A DNA stretch of 41,102 bases, taken from assembly GCA_903823025.1 (NCBI GenBank), contig CAIJRK010000075.1, forward strand, positions 1-41,102, written 5' to 3'. The notes below the pieces were generated by a model, which worked only from the letters and a program-made list of their open reading frames with translations, made no database searches and was not told where the DNA came from. Of this stretch, positions 1 through 8,551 are shown in pieces (positions within the stretch are counted from its first letter, which is position 1; each line of letters opens with the position of its first letter). This stretch comes from an uncultured beta proteobacterium. Its GTDB lineage: Bacteria; Pseudomonadota; Gammaproteobacteria; Burkholderiales; Burkholderiaceae_C. The position numbers and the translations under genes were made by a program.

Positions 1-647
1 AACGGGGTGTCAATTTGCGCCAGAAGGTCAGGCACTGCCGTGGGGTCGCCCACTTCGGGTGTCGTCAGTTCACAGGCCAGAATCTGGTGGTTCTCATCAA
101 CCGCCAGATGAAGTTTGCGCCACGTTCTGCGAGCGGGCACCCCGTGTTTCTCCTGGTGCCACTCGTCTTTGCCATACACTTTCAGTCCGGTGGAATCCAC
201 CATCACCAAGCTGCCCGGCGCCAACGCTTTGCTCAGCACATGGCGGGGTAGCTCTATGGCGCGTTTGGAGATGCTGCTGAAGTCAGGAATGCTGATGGCC
301 GCGTTCATGAGACGGGCGATGGAGACCATGAAGCCTTCGGTTTGACGCAGGGGCAGGTGAAACACCTGACGGATCAAAATAGCGGTCTCAATGGCGTGAT
401 TTGAATACACCAGCGGGCGTCCTCGTGTGCCCGTCTTGATGGGGTGCCATTCGGTGATGGCTGCTTCGGTAAACCAGATCGTAATATCTCCACGCCGACG
501 CAAGGCCTCGTTGTATTCGGGCCAGTTGGTCACCTTGTATTTGGGCTTGGTGAACTTGTGGTGACGGCTTTCGCTTGTGTTTGTAGGGCACGGGATGTTT
601 TTGGCGCTGGAATCAGGAGGGACATCAGAGCAGCTCGTGGAAGTCAT
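1..647 (-). CDS. IS5-family (IS903-like) transposase, 3' end outside window
   Basis: The minus-strand frame is open from ATG at 645-647 to the window edge (about 215 codons, no stop). The translation has the N-terminal segment typical of IS5/IS903 transposases (TNWPEYNEALRRRGDITIWF), then RGRPLVYSNHAIETAILIR and the first catalytic Asp in MVDSTGLKVYGKDEWH. The second Asp lies in KLHLAVDENHQILACELT; the third DDE residue would be beyond the edge. No frameshift or stop is seen in the visible part. The family call rests on recognised motifs; the IS903 subgroup is less certain. Confidence 0.85.
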   Translation of the reverse strand, partial: MTSTSCSDVPPDSSAKNIPCPTNTSESRHHKFTKPKYKVTNWPEYNEALRRRGDITIWFTEAAITEWHPIKTGTRGRPLVYSNHAIETAILIRQVFHLPLRQTEGFMVSIARLMNAAISIPDFSSISKRAIELPRHVLSKALAPGSLVMVDSTGLKVYGKDEWHQEKHGVPARRTWRKLHLAVDENHQILACELTTPEVGDPTAVPDLLAQIDTP

Positions 648-677
648 GGCAGGTTTTTGATTTATTCAACAACGCCC
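1..677 (-). mobile_element. IS5-family insertion sequence, partial
   Basis: The element runs off the left window edge. Its visible end is placed near 677, where the minus strand begins GGGCGTTGTTGAATAAATC just upstream of the transposase start; this resembles an IS5-type end, but the other end is outside the window, so the terminal repeat and target duplication cannot be confirmed. Directly to the right, a hemerythrin-like reading frame starts abruptly, as expected if the IS interrupted that gene. Confidence 0.7.
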
Positions 678-798
678 ATCCAAAGTCTCAGATGACCCCG
701 AAGGATTCCGCGCGGATGCCAACCAGGTGCTAAAAATATTGCATGAGCGAATGCACCAGGAAAACACTATTTTCTATCCCACGATAGAGGCACTCTAA
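678..798 (+). pseudogene. hemerythrin-like protein, 3' remnant cut by IS5 element
   Basis: A frame open from the IS end to TAA at 796-798 encodes about 38 residues ending HERMHQENTIFYPTIEAL. The HxxxHxE-type spacing with Glu and Tyr is what the last helix of hemerythrin/DUF438-like iron-binding domains looks like. There is no start codon, and the sequence begins at the inferred IS boundary, so this is read as the tail of an interrupted gene. The rest of the gene, if present, lies beyond the IS outside the window. Confidence 0.55.
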
Positions 799-834
799 AC
801 ATCCTTATCTCAGACATAAATAGAGAAGTCAATG

Positions 835-886
835 AAATCTCCCGCCGCGACAAGCCTAAAGATGTTGTAGCGGTGGGAGATTTTAT
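835..886. terminator. hairpin terminator, probably bidirectional
   Basis: A 14-bp stem (AAATCTCCCGCCGC at 835-848 pairing with 870-883, one G-T) is followed on the plus strand by TTTTATTT. It lies between the hemerythrin remnant and the convergent small membrane-protein gene and could end both; the T-rich side serves the plus strand better. Confidence 0.7.
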
Positions 887-894
887 TTAGCCAA

Positions 895-1110
895 TTATTT
901 ACGGCCTACAACCAGCAAAAACACGCCGAGAATCAACGCACCCGCACTGAACACGACCGGGACGTTGACCCTTTCGTTTTCTTGAACTTTGAGTTCAAGC
1001 GGGCCTATTTTCATGCCCGTGGTTTCTTTGGTGTAGTTAAAGCCGCCATAGGCCAGGCCCAAGCCGCCAGCGGCAATCAATAAGATGCCGATAAGTTTTG
1101 TGATGTTCAT
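895..1110 (-). CDS. small two-helix inner-membrane protein (DUF3185-like)
   Basis: This 71-residue protein has a first hydrophobic helix at residues 3-24 (IGILLIAAGGLGLAYGG), a polar loop containing PLELKVQENERVNVP, and a second helix from about 50 to 67 (FSAGALILGVFLLVVG), ending GRK. The two glycine-rich helices with a short loop match small DUF3185-type membrane proteins. No function is known. It stands alone and converges on the hairpin terminator at 835-886. No strong ribosome binding site precedes the ATG. Confidence 0.7.
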   Translation of the reverse strand: MNITKLIGILLIAAGGLGLAYGGFNYTKETTGMKIGPLELKVQENERVNVPVVFSAGALILGVFLLVVGRK

Positions 1111-1176
1111 GTGACGATTATCTGATCAAGGTAGTTGTTGATGCGGCTGGCGAAATGGCCGCAACTATGGCGCGCC

Positions 1177-2373
1177 TCAGTTGGCAAACGCAGCAATGCC
1201 GGTTTGTGCCCGGCCCAGAATGAGCGCGTGAATGTCGTGCGTGCCTTCGTAGGTGTTGACCACTTCGAGGTTCACCAAATGGCGGGCCACGCCGTACGCG
1301 TCGGAGATGCCGTTGCCGCCCATCATGTCGCGTGCCAAGCGGGCAATGTCGAGCGATTTGCCGCAGGAGTTGCGCTTTAAAAGCGAGGTAATTTCGACCG
1401 AATCAGTGCCTTCGTCTTTCATGCGGCCCAGGCGCAGGCAGCCTTGCAGGCCGAGCGCGATGTCGGTTTGCATATCAGCCAGTTTTTTCTGGATGAGTTG
1501 ATTGGCAGCCAGCGGGCGGCCAAACTGTTGACGATCCATGACGTACTGACGCGAGCGAAACCAGCAGTCTTCCGCCGCACCCAGCGCGCCCCAGGCGATG
1601 CCGTAGCGCGCCGAGTTGAGGCAGGTGAATGGGCCTTTCAAACCCTGAATCTCGGGGAAGGCGTTTTCTTCCGGGCAAAAAACGCCATCCATCACGATTT
1701 CACCAGTGATTGAGGCGCGCAAACCGACCTTGCCGTGGATGGTCGGAGCCGTCAAACCCTTCATGCCTTTTTCCAGCACAAAGCCGCGAATCGGGCCAAC
1801 TTGACGGCCTTCGCTCACCTCTTTGGCCCAGACCACAAAGACGTCAGCAATCGGGCTGTTGGTAATCCACATCTTGGCGCCGCTCAATTGGTAGCCACCA
1901 GCCACTTTGTAGGCGCGGGTGATCATCGAATTGGGGTCGGAGCCGTGATCGGGTTCGGTCAGGCCGAAGCAGCCAATCCATTCGCCGGTGGCGAGTTTGG
2001 GCAAGAATTTTTGACGCTGTGCCTCGGTGCCAAATTCAAAAATAGGCACCATCACCAAAGAGCTTTGCACGCTCATCATGGAGCGGTAGCCGCTGTCCAC
2101 ACGTTCGACTTCGCGGGCAATCAGGCCGTAGGCGACGTAGTTCAGGCCGGGGCCACCGTAGGCTTCGGGAATCGTGGGGCCGAGCAGGCCGAGTTCGCCC
2201 ATTTCGCGAAAGATAGCCACGTCGGTTTGCTCTTTGCGAAAGGCTTCGATCACGCGGGGTTGCAGTTTATCCTGGCAATAAGCGGCGGTGGCGTCGCGCA
2301 CCATGCGCTCGTCGTCGCTGAGTTGGGCATCGAGCAAAAAGGGGTCTTGCCAGTTGAAGGCGGTGTGAGCCAT
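1177..2373 (-). CDS. gcdH: glutaryl-CoA dehydrogenase
   Basis: GcdH is a cytoplasmic FAD enzyme of the acyl-CoA dehydrogenase family. It oxidises and decarboxylates glutaryl-CoA to crotonyl-CoA in lysine, tryptophan and aromatic acid breakdown. The 398-residue product has the N-terminal helical domain, the FAD/substrate region [16 protein letters not shown] and the C-terminal signature [20 protein letters not shown], whose Glu (about residue 376) is the catalytic base of the family. The frame is open to 2481, but the ATG at 2371-2373 has a GGAG site just upstream and gives [12 protein letters not shown], the usual family start; the upstream extension is not protein-like for this family. It is divergent from the NCS1 permease at 2509. 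Confidence 0.93.
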   Translation of the reverse strand: MAHTAFNWQDPFLLDAQLSDDERMVRDATAAYCQDKLQPRVIEAFRKEQTDVAIFREMGELGLLGPTIPEAYGGPGLNYVAYGLIAREVERVDSGYRSMMSVQSSLVMVPIFEFGTEAQRQKFLPKLATGEWIGCFGLTEPDHGSDPNSMITRAYKVAGGYQLSGAKMWITNSPIADVFVVWAKEVSEGRQVGPIRGFVLEKGMKGLTAPTIHGKVGLRASITGEIVMDGVFCPEENAFPEIQGLKGPFTCLNSARYGIAWGALGAAEDCWFRSRQYVMDRQQFGRPLAANQLIQKKLADMQTDIALGLQGCLRLGRMKDEGTDSVEITSLLKRNSCGKSLDIARLARDMMGGNGISDAYGVARHLVNLEVVNTYEGTHDIHALILGRAQTGIAAFAN

Positions 2374-2508
2374 GACGGAATCTCCAGTCCAATAAACGAG
2401 GGGGGGGAAACGGGGGTTGACAGGCATCGCGGCCCGCTTAAGTCGCATGGTAGCGGACACGTTTAGCATCGAGCCTGTCATTTGACCCCCAACCCCCCAG
2501 GAAACCCC

Positions 2509-3933
2509 ATGAGTTCACCCCGAAGCGACAGTTCCCTCATCAACGACGACCTCAGACCGACCACCAACATTCAACGCACTTGGCGCATCCGTGATTTCAC
2601 GGCGTTATGGATTGGCATGGTGGTGTGCGTACCCACCTACACCATGGCCAGCAGCATGTTGGACCAAGGCTTTACCTGGCAAATGGCGATCTGGCTGGTC
2701 TTTTTGGCCAACTGCATTGTGCTGGTGCCCATGATCATGCTGGGTCGCACCGGCACCCGTCATGGCCTGCCTTTTCCGGTGCTGGCACGCGCCTCTTTTG
2801 GCGTGAAAGGGGCCAACCTGCCGGCCATTCTGCGCGGCTTGGTGGCGTGCGGCTGGTTCTCCATCAACTGCTATTTCGGTGCTTTAGCGTTGCACGGATT
2901 TTTGAACGTGGTCGGCATGGGCCTGGCCGGGCCGGGCGACGGCGAGTTCATCAGCACCTCGCAACTGGTTTGTTTTTACCTGTTCTGGGCGGTGCATATT
3001 TACTTCATCTGGAACGGCGTGGAGTCAATTCGCAAGCTCGAAGTATTTGCCGCCCCGCTGATGCTGGCGGCCTCCGTGGCGCTGGTGGTGTGGGCCGTCA
3101 CGCAAGTGCCTGCGGGCCAACTGTTTGACTTACCCGCCAAAGTGGTAGAGGGCGGGCCTAAAACCTGGGCCGCCTTGACCGGACTGGTTGGTTTTTGGGC
3201 CACGCTGGCGCTGAACGTTCCTGACTTCACGCGCTTTGCCAAAAGCAACCGCGACCAAGTCATCGGCCAAGCTGTTGGCTTGCCCATTCCGATGGCACTG
3301 TTTTCAATGGTTGGCGTGATCGGGTTTTCAGCGTCTCAGATTTTGTATGGCAAGGCGCAGTTGTTTCCCGATGGCTTGTTGACGCAGATGGGCACGTTTG
3401 CCTCGGCCCTGGGTTTGCTGGTGATTTTGCTGGCCAACCTGACGACCAACGTCGCCGCCAATCTGGTGTCACCGTCTTATGACTTTTCCAACATCGCGCC
3501 CGACAAAATCAGTTTCAGAACCGGCGGACTGATTGCGGCGGTGATCGGTTTGCTGTTCATGCCCTGGAAGCTGCTCGCCACCTCCGGCGGCTATTTGTTC
3601 ACTTGGCTGGGCGGCTACGGCACTTTGCTGGGGGCCATCGCCGGTATTTTGCTGACCGACTATTACCTGATTCGCAAAGGCAATCTGGAGGTGGACGACC
3701 TGTATCGCCGCCATGGTGCGTATGAATACAGCGGGGGCTGGAATGTTCACGCCCTGATCGCCTTCGCGCTGGGTGTGTTGCCTTGCCTGCCCGGCTATTT
3801 GGTGGTGTCAGGCGTGCTGGACCGGGCCAGTGTGCCCGCCGGTTTGGTCAGCCTGTTTGACTTTGGCTGGTTCTTCAGCCTGTTTGTAGCGGGTGCCTAT
3901 TACTACGCCACGGCCAAACGCCCTTCAAAGTGA
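2509..3933 (+). CDS. NCS1-family nucleobase/hydantoin:cation symporter
   Basis: This is a 474-residue inner-membrane protein with about 12 hydrophobic segments. It belongs to the nucleobase:cation symporter-1 family (cytosine, allantoin, uracil or hydantoin uptake). Family features include the N-terminal [20 protein letters not shown], the TM3 region [19 protein letters not shown] with following [12 protein letters not shown], and the late segment [22 protein letters not shown]. The start at 2509 has AGGAA about 6 bases upstream; an in-frame TTG at 2482 would add nine residues and lacks support. The substrate cannot be set from sequence, and the divergent gcdH gives no direct clue. A perfect hairpin terminator follows. 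Confidence 0.88.
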   Translation: MSSPRSDSSLINDDLRPTTNIQRTWRIRDFTALWIGMVVCVPTYTMASSMLDQGFTWQMAIWLVFLANCIVLVPMIMLGRTGTRHGLPFPVLARASFGVKGANLPAILRGLVACGWFSINCYFGALALHGFLNVVGMGLAGPGDGEFISTSQLVCFYLFWAVHIYFIWNGVESIRKLEVFAAPLMLAASVALVVWAVTQVPAGQLFDLPAKVVEGGPKTWAALTGLVGFWATLALNVPDFTRFAKSNRDQVIGQAVGLPIPMALFSMVGVIGFSASQILYGKAQLFPDGLLTQMGTFASALGLLVILLANLTTNVAANLVSPSYDFSNIAPDKISFRTGGLIAAVIGLLFMPWKLLATSGGYLFTWLGGYGTLLGAIAGILLTDYYLIRKGNLEVDDLYRRHGAYEYSGGWNVHALIAFALGVLPCLPGYLVVSGVLDRASVPAGLVSLFDFGWFFSLFVAGAYYYATAKRPSK

Positions 3934-3950
3934 CATCCATGTCCAGACGA

Positions 3951-3990
3951 AAAAAATCAGCAAGCCCTAAAAGGAACTTGCTGATTTTTT
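3951..3990. terminator. bidirectional intrinsic terminator
   Basis: A perfect 14-bp stem (AAAAAATCAGCAAG at 3951-3964 with CTTGCTGATTTTTT at 3977-3990) with a 12-base loop. It gives T-runs on both strands and sits between the permease and the convergent small basic-protein gene. Confidence 0.9.
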
Positions 3991-4014
3991 GTGCAGATTA
4001 ACCGGATTAGCGGA

Positions 4015-4182
4015 TTAACCGCCCTTCTTGGCGCGCTTGCCGGGGTTTTTCTTGTTGTTGGTGGCCGCGCCACGTTCCAGGCTGCGCAATTGACCTTTAC
4101 CAGCGGTAAAGCAAACGCCCTTGGCAGGCACGGGACGGGGGGTTGCGACGCGGTCGCTTTCGGTACGGATGTTCTTGGCCAT
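4015..4182 (-). CDS. small basic protein, conserved hypothetical
   Basis: The product is a 55-residue, Lys/Arg-rich protein starting MAKNIRTESDRVATP and ending NNKKNPGKRAKKGG. The start at 4182 has a GGAG site 9 bases upstream; the frame continues 11 codons further up without a better site. The basic tail suggests nucleic-acid or ribosome association, but that is only inference from composition. It shares a bidirectional terminator with the upstream permease gene. The function is not recognised. Confidence 0.65.
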   Translation of the reverse strand: MAKNIRTESDRVATPRPVPAKGVCFTAGKGQLRSLERGAATNNKKNPGKRAKKGG

Positions 4183-4371
4183 GAGATGACTCCAGTTAAT
4201 TGTAAAAACCAGCAATTATCCCCGCACTTCACTTGAGACCCTCCTGTCCGGCATTAAACAGGCGCCAGCGCAGGGATCTACGCACTTTCCCCTAGAAGAT
4301 TTTTCGCAAAAGACGCGTTTGAGCCGCTAACATGATTGGCTTGAAATAATATTTAACTTGGGGGGTTCTAA

Positions 4372-4833
4372 ATGCGTTTCTTTCGTACCGTTTGGCTGCT
4401 GCTGTTGGCCAGTGTGATCTCTGCTTCAGCCTTGGCGCAAGACCATGGCACGCCCGACGAAGCCCGCGCTTTGGTGAACGCGGCTTTGGGGCACATCAAA
4501 AAGGTCGGTAACACCCAAGCCTTCAAAGACTTCACCACCGACAAAGCGACATGGGTCAAAAAAGATTTGTATATTTTTGTTTTTGATACCCAGGGCATCA
4601 TGCTGGCCCATGGCGCTAACGACCGTCTGATCGGCAACAACCTATCAACCCTCAAGGACCAAAAAGGCAAACCGTTTGTGCGTGAGTTGATTGATCTGGC
4701 CGCCACTCAGGGCGAAGGCTGGGTGGACTACGAATGGGCGCATCCGGTCACCAAAAAGATCGAAAAGAAATCGACCTTTACCAAACGCATTCCCGGCTTT
4801 AGCGGGAGTGTTCTGGTTGGCGTTTACCGCTAG
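4372..4833 (+). CDS. periplasmic single-Cache (sCache_2-like) sensor-domain protein
   Basis: The 153-residue protein has a clear Sec signal peptide (residues 1-22, hydrophobic LLLLASVISASALAQ, cleavage likely after ALA). The rest is one Cache-type ligand-binding fold: the helical segment DEARALVNAALGHIKKVG, then YIFVFDTQGIMLAHGAN, GEGWVDYEWAHPVTKKIEKK and a final strand GSVLVGVYR. Such stand-alone Cache proteins are exported small-molecule binders; the ligand is unknown. The ATG has a GGGGG-type site about 6 bases upstream. It is monocistronic, and its stop lies 6 bases from the end of the convergent DUF6172 gene. Confidence 0.82.
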   Translation: MRFFRTVWLLLLASVISASALAQDHGTPDEARALVNAALGHIKKVGNTQAFKDFTTDKATWVKKDLYIFVFDTQGIMLAHGANDRLIGNNLSTLKDQKGKPFVRELIDLAATQGEGWVDYEWAHPVTKKIEKKSTFTKRIPGFSGSVLVGVYR

Positions 4834-4839
4834 AACCGC

Positions 4840-5160
4840 TTAAAGTTCAACCTGATCGGCATCCACGGCACCGGCGGGTTTGGCGGTGCGATAGCCGTTC
4901 TTGGCCAGAATTTCGAGATAGAACGCGTCGCCACCGTCTTTGACAACGGTGTCAATCAAGCTCGTGATGGTGGCGAAATGCACGACCACCGCGCTCTCTT
5001 CGGTAGTACCAAACTTGCAGTCAAAATCCCAAAAATCTACACCTTCAGGCAGTGGCACGCGCCGCTCCCGTTTGACATACTTGCGAATTTCGTGCTTGGT
5101 GGCTTCCAGCAAACGTGCTGGATTTTTGCCTTCGATATTTAATTTAAATGTTTTCTTCAT
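4840..5160 (-). CDS. DUF6172 family protein
   Basis: The 106-residue cytoplasmic protein starts MKKTFKLNIEGKNPARLLEA and contains the block VKRERRVPLPEGVDFWDFDC typical of DUF6172; no function is known. The frame is open to 5307, but the extra 49 residues are Arg-rich and unlike the family, so ATG at 5158-5160 is chosen even though no strong ribosome binding site precedes it. It is divergent from rhlE, with about 240 bases between the starts. Confidence 0.8.
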   Translation of the reverse strand: MKKTFKLNIEGKNPARLLEATKHEIRKYVKRERRVPLPEGVDFWDFDCKFGTTEESAVVVHFATITSLIDTVVKDGGDAFYLEILAKNGYRTAKPAGAVDADQVEL

Positions 5161-5398
5161 GGTGTTGATGGCGCTTTTAGAGAATTTTCGGGACAGCGCC
5201 TGCAGCGCAGCCCCCAACTGATGCGGGCGTCTGAGATCCGCCCTCAAGGGCGTGATTCGCAAGCGCTCGATTATGCGGCTTCTCCTTATCGGGCGCCCCC
5301 GCAACACGCTCAGTCAGATTAAACTTGGCAGCACTACGTCCCCTCACCTCCGTGACGACCGACTGTACCGCCACCCTCTCCACACAAAGCGCCTGCTC

Positions 5399-6667
5399 AT
5401 GCCATTTTCTACTCTGGGCCTGTGCCCCTCTCTTCTTCGCGCCGTCAGCGCCAAAGCTTATCGCACACCCACGCCCATTCAGAGTGCCGCCATTCCTGCC
5501 GCGCTGCAAGGCCGTGATGTGTTGGGTTCAGCGCAAACCGGCTCAGGCAAAACGGCCGCCTTTGTGCTGCCCTTGCTCCAGCAACTTGAAGCCACGCCGA
5601 TGGAAAGCCCGCGTCGCGTACGCGCGCTGATTTTGGTGCCCACGCGTGAACTCAGTGCGCAAGTGGGCGAAGAAATTCGCAGTCTGGCGCAACACCTGTC
5701 ACGCCCGGTCAAGGTTTCCATTATTTTTGGCGGCGTCTCCATCAACCCGCAAATGATGCGTTTGCGCGGCGGCTCCGACATCGTGGTCGCCACGCCGGGG
5801 CGGCTGCTGGACCTGGTGCAGCACAACGCGCTGTCACTCGCCAGCGTCAGTACGCTGGTGCTCGACGAAGCAGATCGTTTGTTTGACCTGGGATTTGCCG
5901 AAGAACTCACGCGCTTGCTGGCGCTGCTGCCTGCGCAACGCCAGCATCTGTTTTTCTCGGCTACTTTTACGCCTGCGGTGCAAACGCTGGCACAAACCCT
6001 GTTGCACGACCCGGTCCGCATCGAGATCGTGCCGGCTCCTGAAACGGCCCCCGACATTGTCCAGCGAGCCATTGCCGTGGACGCAGGACGGCGCACCCAA
6101 CTGTTGCGCCATCTGATTCAGGAAAACCATTGGAGCCGCGTGCTGGTGTTTGTCGCCACCAAACATGCCGCCGAGATGGTGGCCGATAAATTGCGCAAAG
6201 CCCGCATCTACGCCGAGCCTTTTCATGGGGAGTTGAGTCAGGGCAAACGCACGCAAGTGCTGGCCGATTTCAAAGCATCGCGCCTGAAGGTCGTGATTGC
6301 CACCGATGTGGCGGCACGCGGGCTGGACATTGCGCAGTTGCCGGTGGTGGTGAACTTTGATTTGCCGCGTTCAGCGGTGGACTACACGCACCGCATCGGG
6401 CGCACCGGGCGCGCCGGTGAAAGAGGCGTGGCCCTGAGCTTTGTCAGTGCCGACACCGAAGCACATTTTCGGGTGATTGAAAAACGTCAGCAGCTTGAAT
6501 TGCCGCTGGAACAAGTGGCCGGGTTTGAGCCGGTTGAAGCCGCCACAGTGGCCGCCGTGTTGCTAGGCGCTGACGGTACACCGGTTGACCTGGCTACCGG
6601 CGGCGTCAAGGGGCTGCGTCCAAGTAAAAAAGACAAGCTGCGGGCGGCGGCGGCCCGGGGCCAATAA
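5399..6667 (+). CDS. rhlE: DEAD-box ATP-dependent RNA helicase, RhlE type
   Basis: The 422-residue protein carries all superfamily-2 helicase motifs: a Q motif (YRTPTPIQ), motif I AQTGSGKT (residues 45-52), PTRELSAQ, TPGRLLD, DEAD (VLDEADRLFDLG), SAT, the domain-2 motif ATDVAARGLDI and HRIGRTGRAG. It unwinds short RNA duplexes, typically in ribosome assembly or mRNA turnover with the degradosome. The tail after the core is short and ends KKDKLRAAAARGQ, so there is no extra RNA-binding domain, unlike DbpA downstream. The start at 5399 is chosen because the preceding 49 codons look non-coding. RhlE is the closest subgroup, but the symbol is less sure than the family. Confidence 0.88.
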   Translation: MPFSTLGLCPSLLRAVSAKAYRTPTPIQSAAIPAALQGRDVLGSAQTGSGKTAAFVLPLLQQLEATPMESPRRVRALILVPTRELSAQVGEEIRSLAQHLSRPVKVSIIFGGVSINPQMMRLRGGSDIVVATPGRLLDLVQHNALSLASVSTLVLDEADRLFDLGFAEELTRLLALLPAQRQHLFFSATFTPAVQTLAQTLLHDPVRIEIVPAPETAPDIVQRAIAVDAGRRTQLLRHLIQENHWSRVLVFVATKHAAEMVADKLRKARIYAEPFHGELSQGKRTQVLADFKASRLKVVIATDVAARGLDIAQLPVVVNFDLPRSAVDYTHRIGRTGRAGERGVALSFVSADTEAHFRVIEKRQQLELPLEQVAGFEPVEAATVAAVLLGADGTPVDLATGGVKGLRPSKKDKLRAAAARGQ

Positions 6668-6680
6668 ACCGGCCAACCAT

Positions 6681-6705
6681 GCGCCGGATTGAACCTGACC
6701 GGCGC
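6681..6705. terminator. GC-rich hairpin between convergent genes
   Basis: Perfect 7-bp inverted repeat GCGCCGG / CCGGCGC with an 11-base loop, placed between the rhlE stop and the end of the convergent small ORF. No long T-run follows, so termination is plausible rather than certain. Confidence 0.45.
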
Positions 6706-6710
6706 TGGGT

Positions 6711-6947
6711 TTAGTTGAGTTGACGGGCGCGGGTGTGTTGTGCCAAGTCTTCGGCATCCAGCGCGGCATCAAAGGCGACCCGGCTGGCAATGGCTTCGCT
6801 GGTCAGAGGAATCAGGGGCTTGTCCAGAGGGCGCAGCTTGTGGCGACGCAGACCGCGCAGTTGGAGTGAACGCTCCATTGTTTGCAACACCCGTTCGGGT
6901 TCCATCATCAAACTAAAAGGATTGAGGGCTTGTGCAGTGGTGTTCAT
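6711..6947 (-). CDS. conserved hypothetical small protein
   Basis: The product is a 78-residue, charged, helical protein without membrane segments (starts MNTTAQALNPFSLMMEPERV, contains LQLRGLRRHKLRPLDKP). A GGAG site 8 bases before the ATG supports translation. It lies between the helicase genes rhlE and dbpA, downstream of dbpA on the same strand with about 130 bases between. No domain is recognised. The position suggests, but does not prove, a link to RNA metabolism. Confidence 0.6.
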   Translation of the reverse strand: MNTTAQALNPFSLMMEPERVLQTMERSLQLRGLRRHKLRPLDKPLIPLTSEAIASRVAFDAALDAEDLAQHTRARQLN

Positions 6948-7046
6948 CAGAATTCTCCAGAGGGGTCAAGGCGTTACGGGGATGCGGTAGCGCTGAGGAG
7001 AACTGTAGCCGCCGACCTCAATAAATGAAGTCAGCAAACGGCTGCA

Positions 7047-7075
7047 AACCGTGTAAGGGTTTGCCTTACACGGTT
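7047..7075. terminator. hairpin downstream of dbpA
   Basis: Perfect 12-bp stem AACCGTGTAAGG / CCTTACACGGTT with a 5-base loop, ending 6 bases from the dbpA stop. There is no clear T-run on the dbpA side, so it is a probable but non-canonical terminator. Confidence 0.55.
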
Positions 7076-7080
7076 GCTGC

Positions 7081-8499
7081 TTACAGCAGCCGCACCCGCA
7101 CGCTTTTGCCTTTGACTTTGCCCGCGTTGAGTTTTTGCATCGCTTCTTGCGCAATAGCACGGTTCACCGCCACAAAGGTGGTGAATTCGGTCACATTGAT
7201 TTTGCCGATTTGCTCGCGCGTGTAACCGGCGTCAGCGGTCAAAGCCCCCAGCACGTCGCCGGGGCGAATCTTTTCTTTGCGACCGCCCAAAATTTGCAAC
7301 GTCACCATCGGCGGCAACAACGGGCCGCTGCCGGTGGGGATGAGTTCTTCCACTTTGTGCCAGACCGATGCGTGCTTTTGATACTGCTCAATCTTGCCGA
7401 CAAACCCCATTTCGTTCATGGAAGCCAGGCTCAGGGCCAGACCTGATTCACCCGCGCGCCCGGTGCGGCCAATGCGATGCACATGCACTTCGGCGTCCGG
7501 TGTGATGTCCACGTTGATCACGGCTTCAAGTTGCGTGATGTCCAGCCCGCGTGAGGCCACATCGGTGGCCACCAGCACCGAACAACTGCGGTTGGCAAAC
7601 TGCGCCAGCACTTGATCGCGCTCGCGTTGCTCCAGCTCGCCATACAAAGCCAGCGCGCTAAAACCTTGCTCTTGCAGATACGTCACCAAGTCTTTGCATT
7701 GCTGCTTGGTGTTGCAAAAAGCCAACGTACTGATCGGGCGAAAGTGGTTCAACAACTGCGCCACAGTCGCCAGCCGGGTGTGGCGCGTGACTTCATAAAA
7801 GCGTTGCTCAATCAGCGCCTCGGTGTGCAGCGACTCGACCTTGATTTGCACCGGCTCACGCATGAATTGCTTGGCCAGTTTCTCGATGCCTTCCGGGTAG
7901 GTGGCTGAAAACATCAGGGTTTGGCGCTCTTTGGGGCATTGCTTGGTGACGGTAGCAATGTCGTCCAAAAAGCCCATATCCAACATGCGATCAGCCTCGT
8001 CCAGCACCAGCGTGTTGAGCGCTTCGAGGTTGAGATATTCACGCGCCAGATGGTCCATGATGCGACCCGGCGTGCCGACCACGATGTGCGCGCCCTGCTC
8101 CAGCGAGGCCCGCTGGCCGCGCAAGGCGACGCCGCCACACAGGGTGACGACTTTGACGTTGTCTGTTGCCCGCGCCAGCCGACGAATTTCGATGGTGACT
8201 TGATCGGCCAACTCGCGAGTGGGGCACAACACCAACGCTTGCACGGCAAAGCGGCGTGGGTTCAGGTTGGTCAGCAACGCCAAGGCGAAGGCGGCAGTTT
8301 TGCCGCTGCCGGTTTTGGCTTGTGCAATCAAGTCTTTGCCAGCCAGCGCGGTGGGCAAACTGGCGGCCTGAATCGGGGTCATTTCCAGATAACCGAGTTG
8401 GGCTAGATTGGCCAAAGTGGCGGGGTTCAGTGGCAGCGCGGCGAAGCTGGTGCTGGAAGATGTGGCGGCGGAGGCCGTCTTTTGTTCGGTAATGCTCAT
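7081..8499 (-). CDS. dbpA: ATP-dependent RNA helicase DbpA
   Basis: This 472-residue DEAD-box helicase works in 50S ribosomal subunit assembly, where the family's C-terminal domain binds hairpin 92 of 23S rRNA. Visible motifs are TPIQ, AKTGSGKT (about residues 60-67), PTRELADQ, TPGRIMD, DEAD (LDEADRMLDMG), SATYPEG, ATDVASRGLDI and HRIGRTGRAGE. The last 80 residues form the DbpA RNA-binding domain (MVTLQILGGRKEKIRPGDVL and INVTEFTTFVAVNR), which separates it from RhlE. The ATG at 8499 is preferred over the GTG two codons upstream. It is divergent from the HD-GYP gene, with only about 50 bases between the starts. Confidence 0.93.
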   Translation of the reverse strand: MSITEQKTASAATSSSTSFAALPLNPATLANLAQLGYLEMTPIQAASLPTALAGKDLIAQAKTGSGKTAAFALALLTNLNPRRFAVQALVLCPTRELADQVTIEIRRLARATDNVKVVTLCGGVALRGQRASLEQGAHIVVGTPGRIMDHLAREYLNLEALNTLVLDEADRMLDMGFLDDIATVTKQCPKERQTLMFSATYPEGIEKLAKQFMREPVQIKVESLHTEALIEQRFYEVTRHTRLATVAQLLNHFRPISTLAFCNTKQQCKDLVTYLQEQGFSALALYGELEQRERDQVLAQFANRSCSVLVATDVASRGLDITQLEAVINVDITPDAEVHVHRIGRTGRAGESGLALSLASMNEMGFVGKIEQYQKHASVWHKVEELIPTGSGPLLPPMVTLQILGGRKEKIRPGDVLGALTADAGYTREQIGKINVTEFTTFVAVNRAIAQEAMQKLNAGKVKGKSVRVRLL

Positions 8500-8551
8500 G
8501 GGCACTGATTATCGCAAGGTCACGGCCTTTATTTCTGGTAAAAACAGTGCC

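Noticed and set aside
388..591. 67-residue minus-strand ORF inside the IS5 region
   Set aside because: It is another frame of the transposase gene, which is open across the whole region and carries the recognisable family motifs.
1735..2466. 243-residue plus-strand ORF antisense to gcdH
   Set aside because: It mirrors gcdH codons; the His/Ala/Gly-rich translation is typical of the antisense of a high-GC gene and has no domain.
3998..4020. Tandem repeat GATTAACC/GATTAGC near the end of the small basic-protein gene
   Set aside because: It has only three short imperfect units without other copies, probably chance next to the terminator.
6681..7075. Hairpins near the DEAD-box genes as possible riboswitches or small RNAs
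   Set aside because: They are simple stems directly after stop codons and are better explained as terminators.
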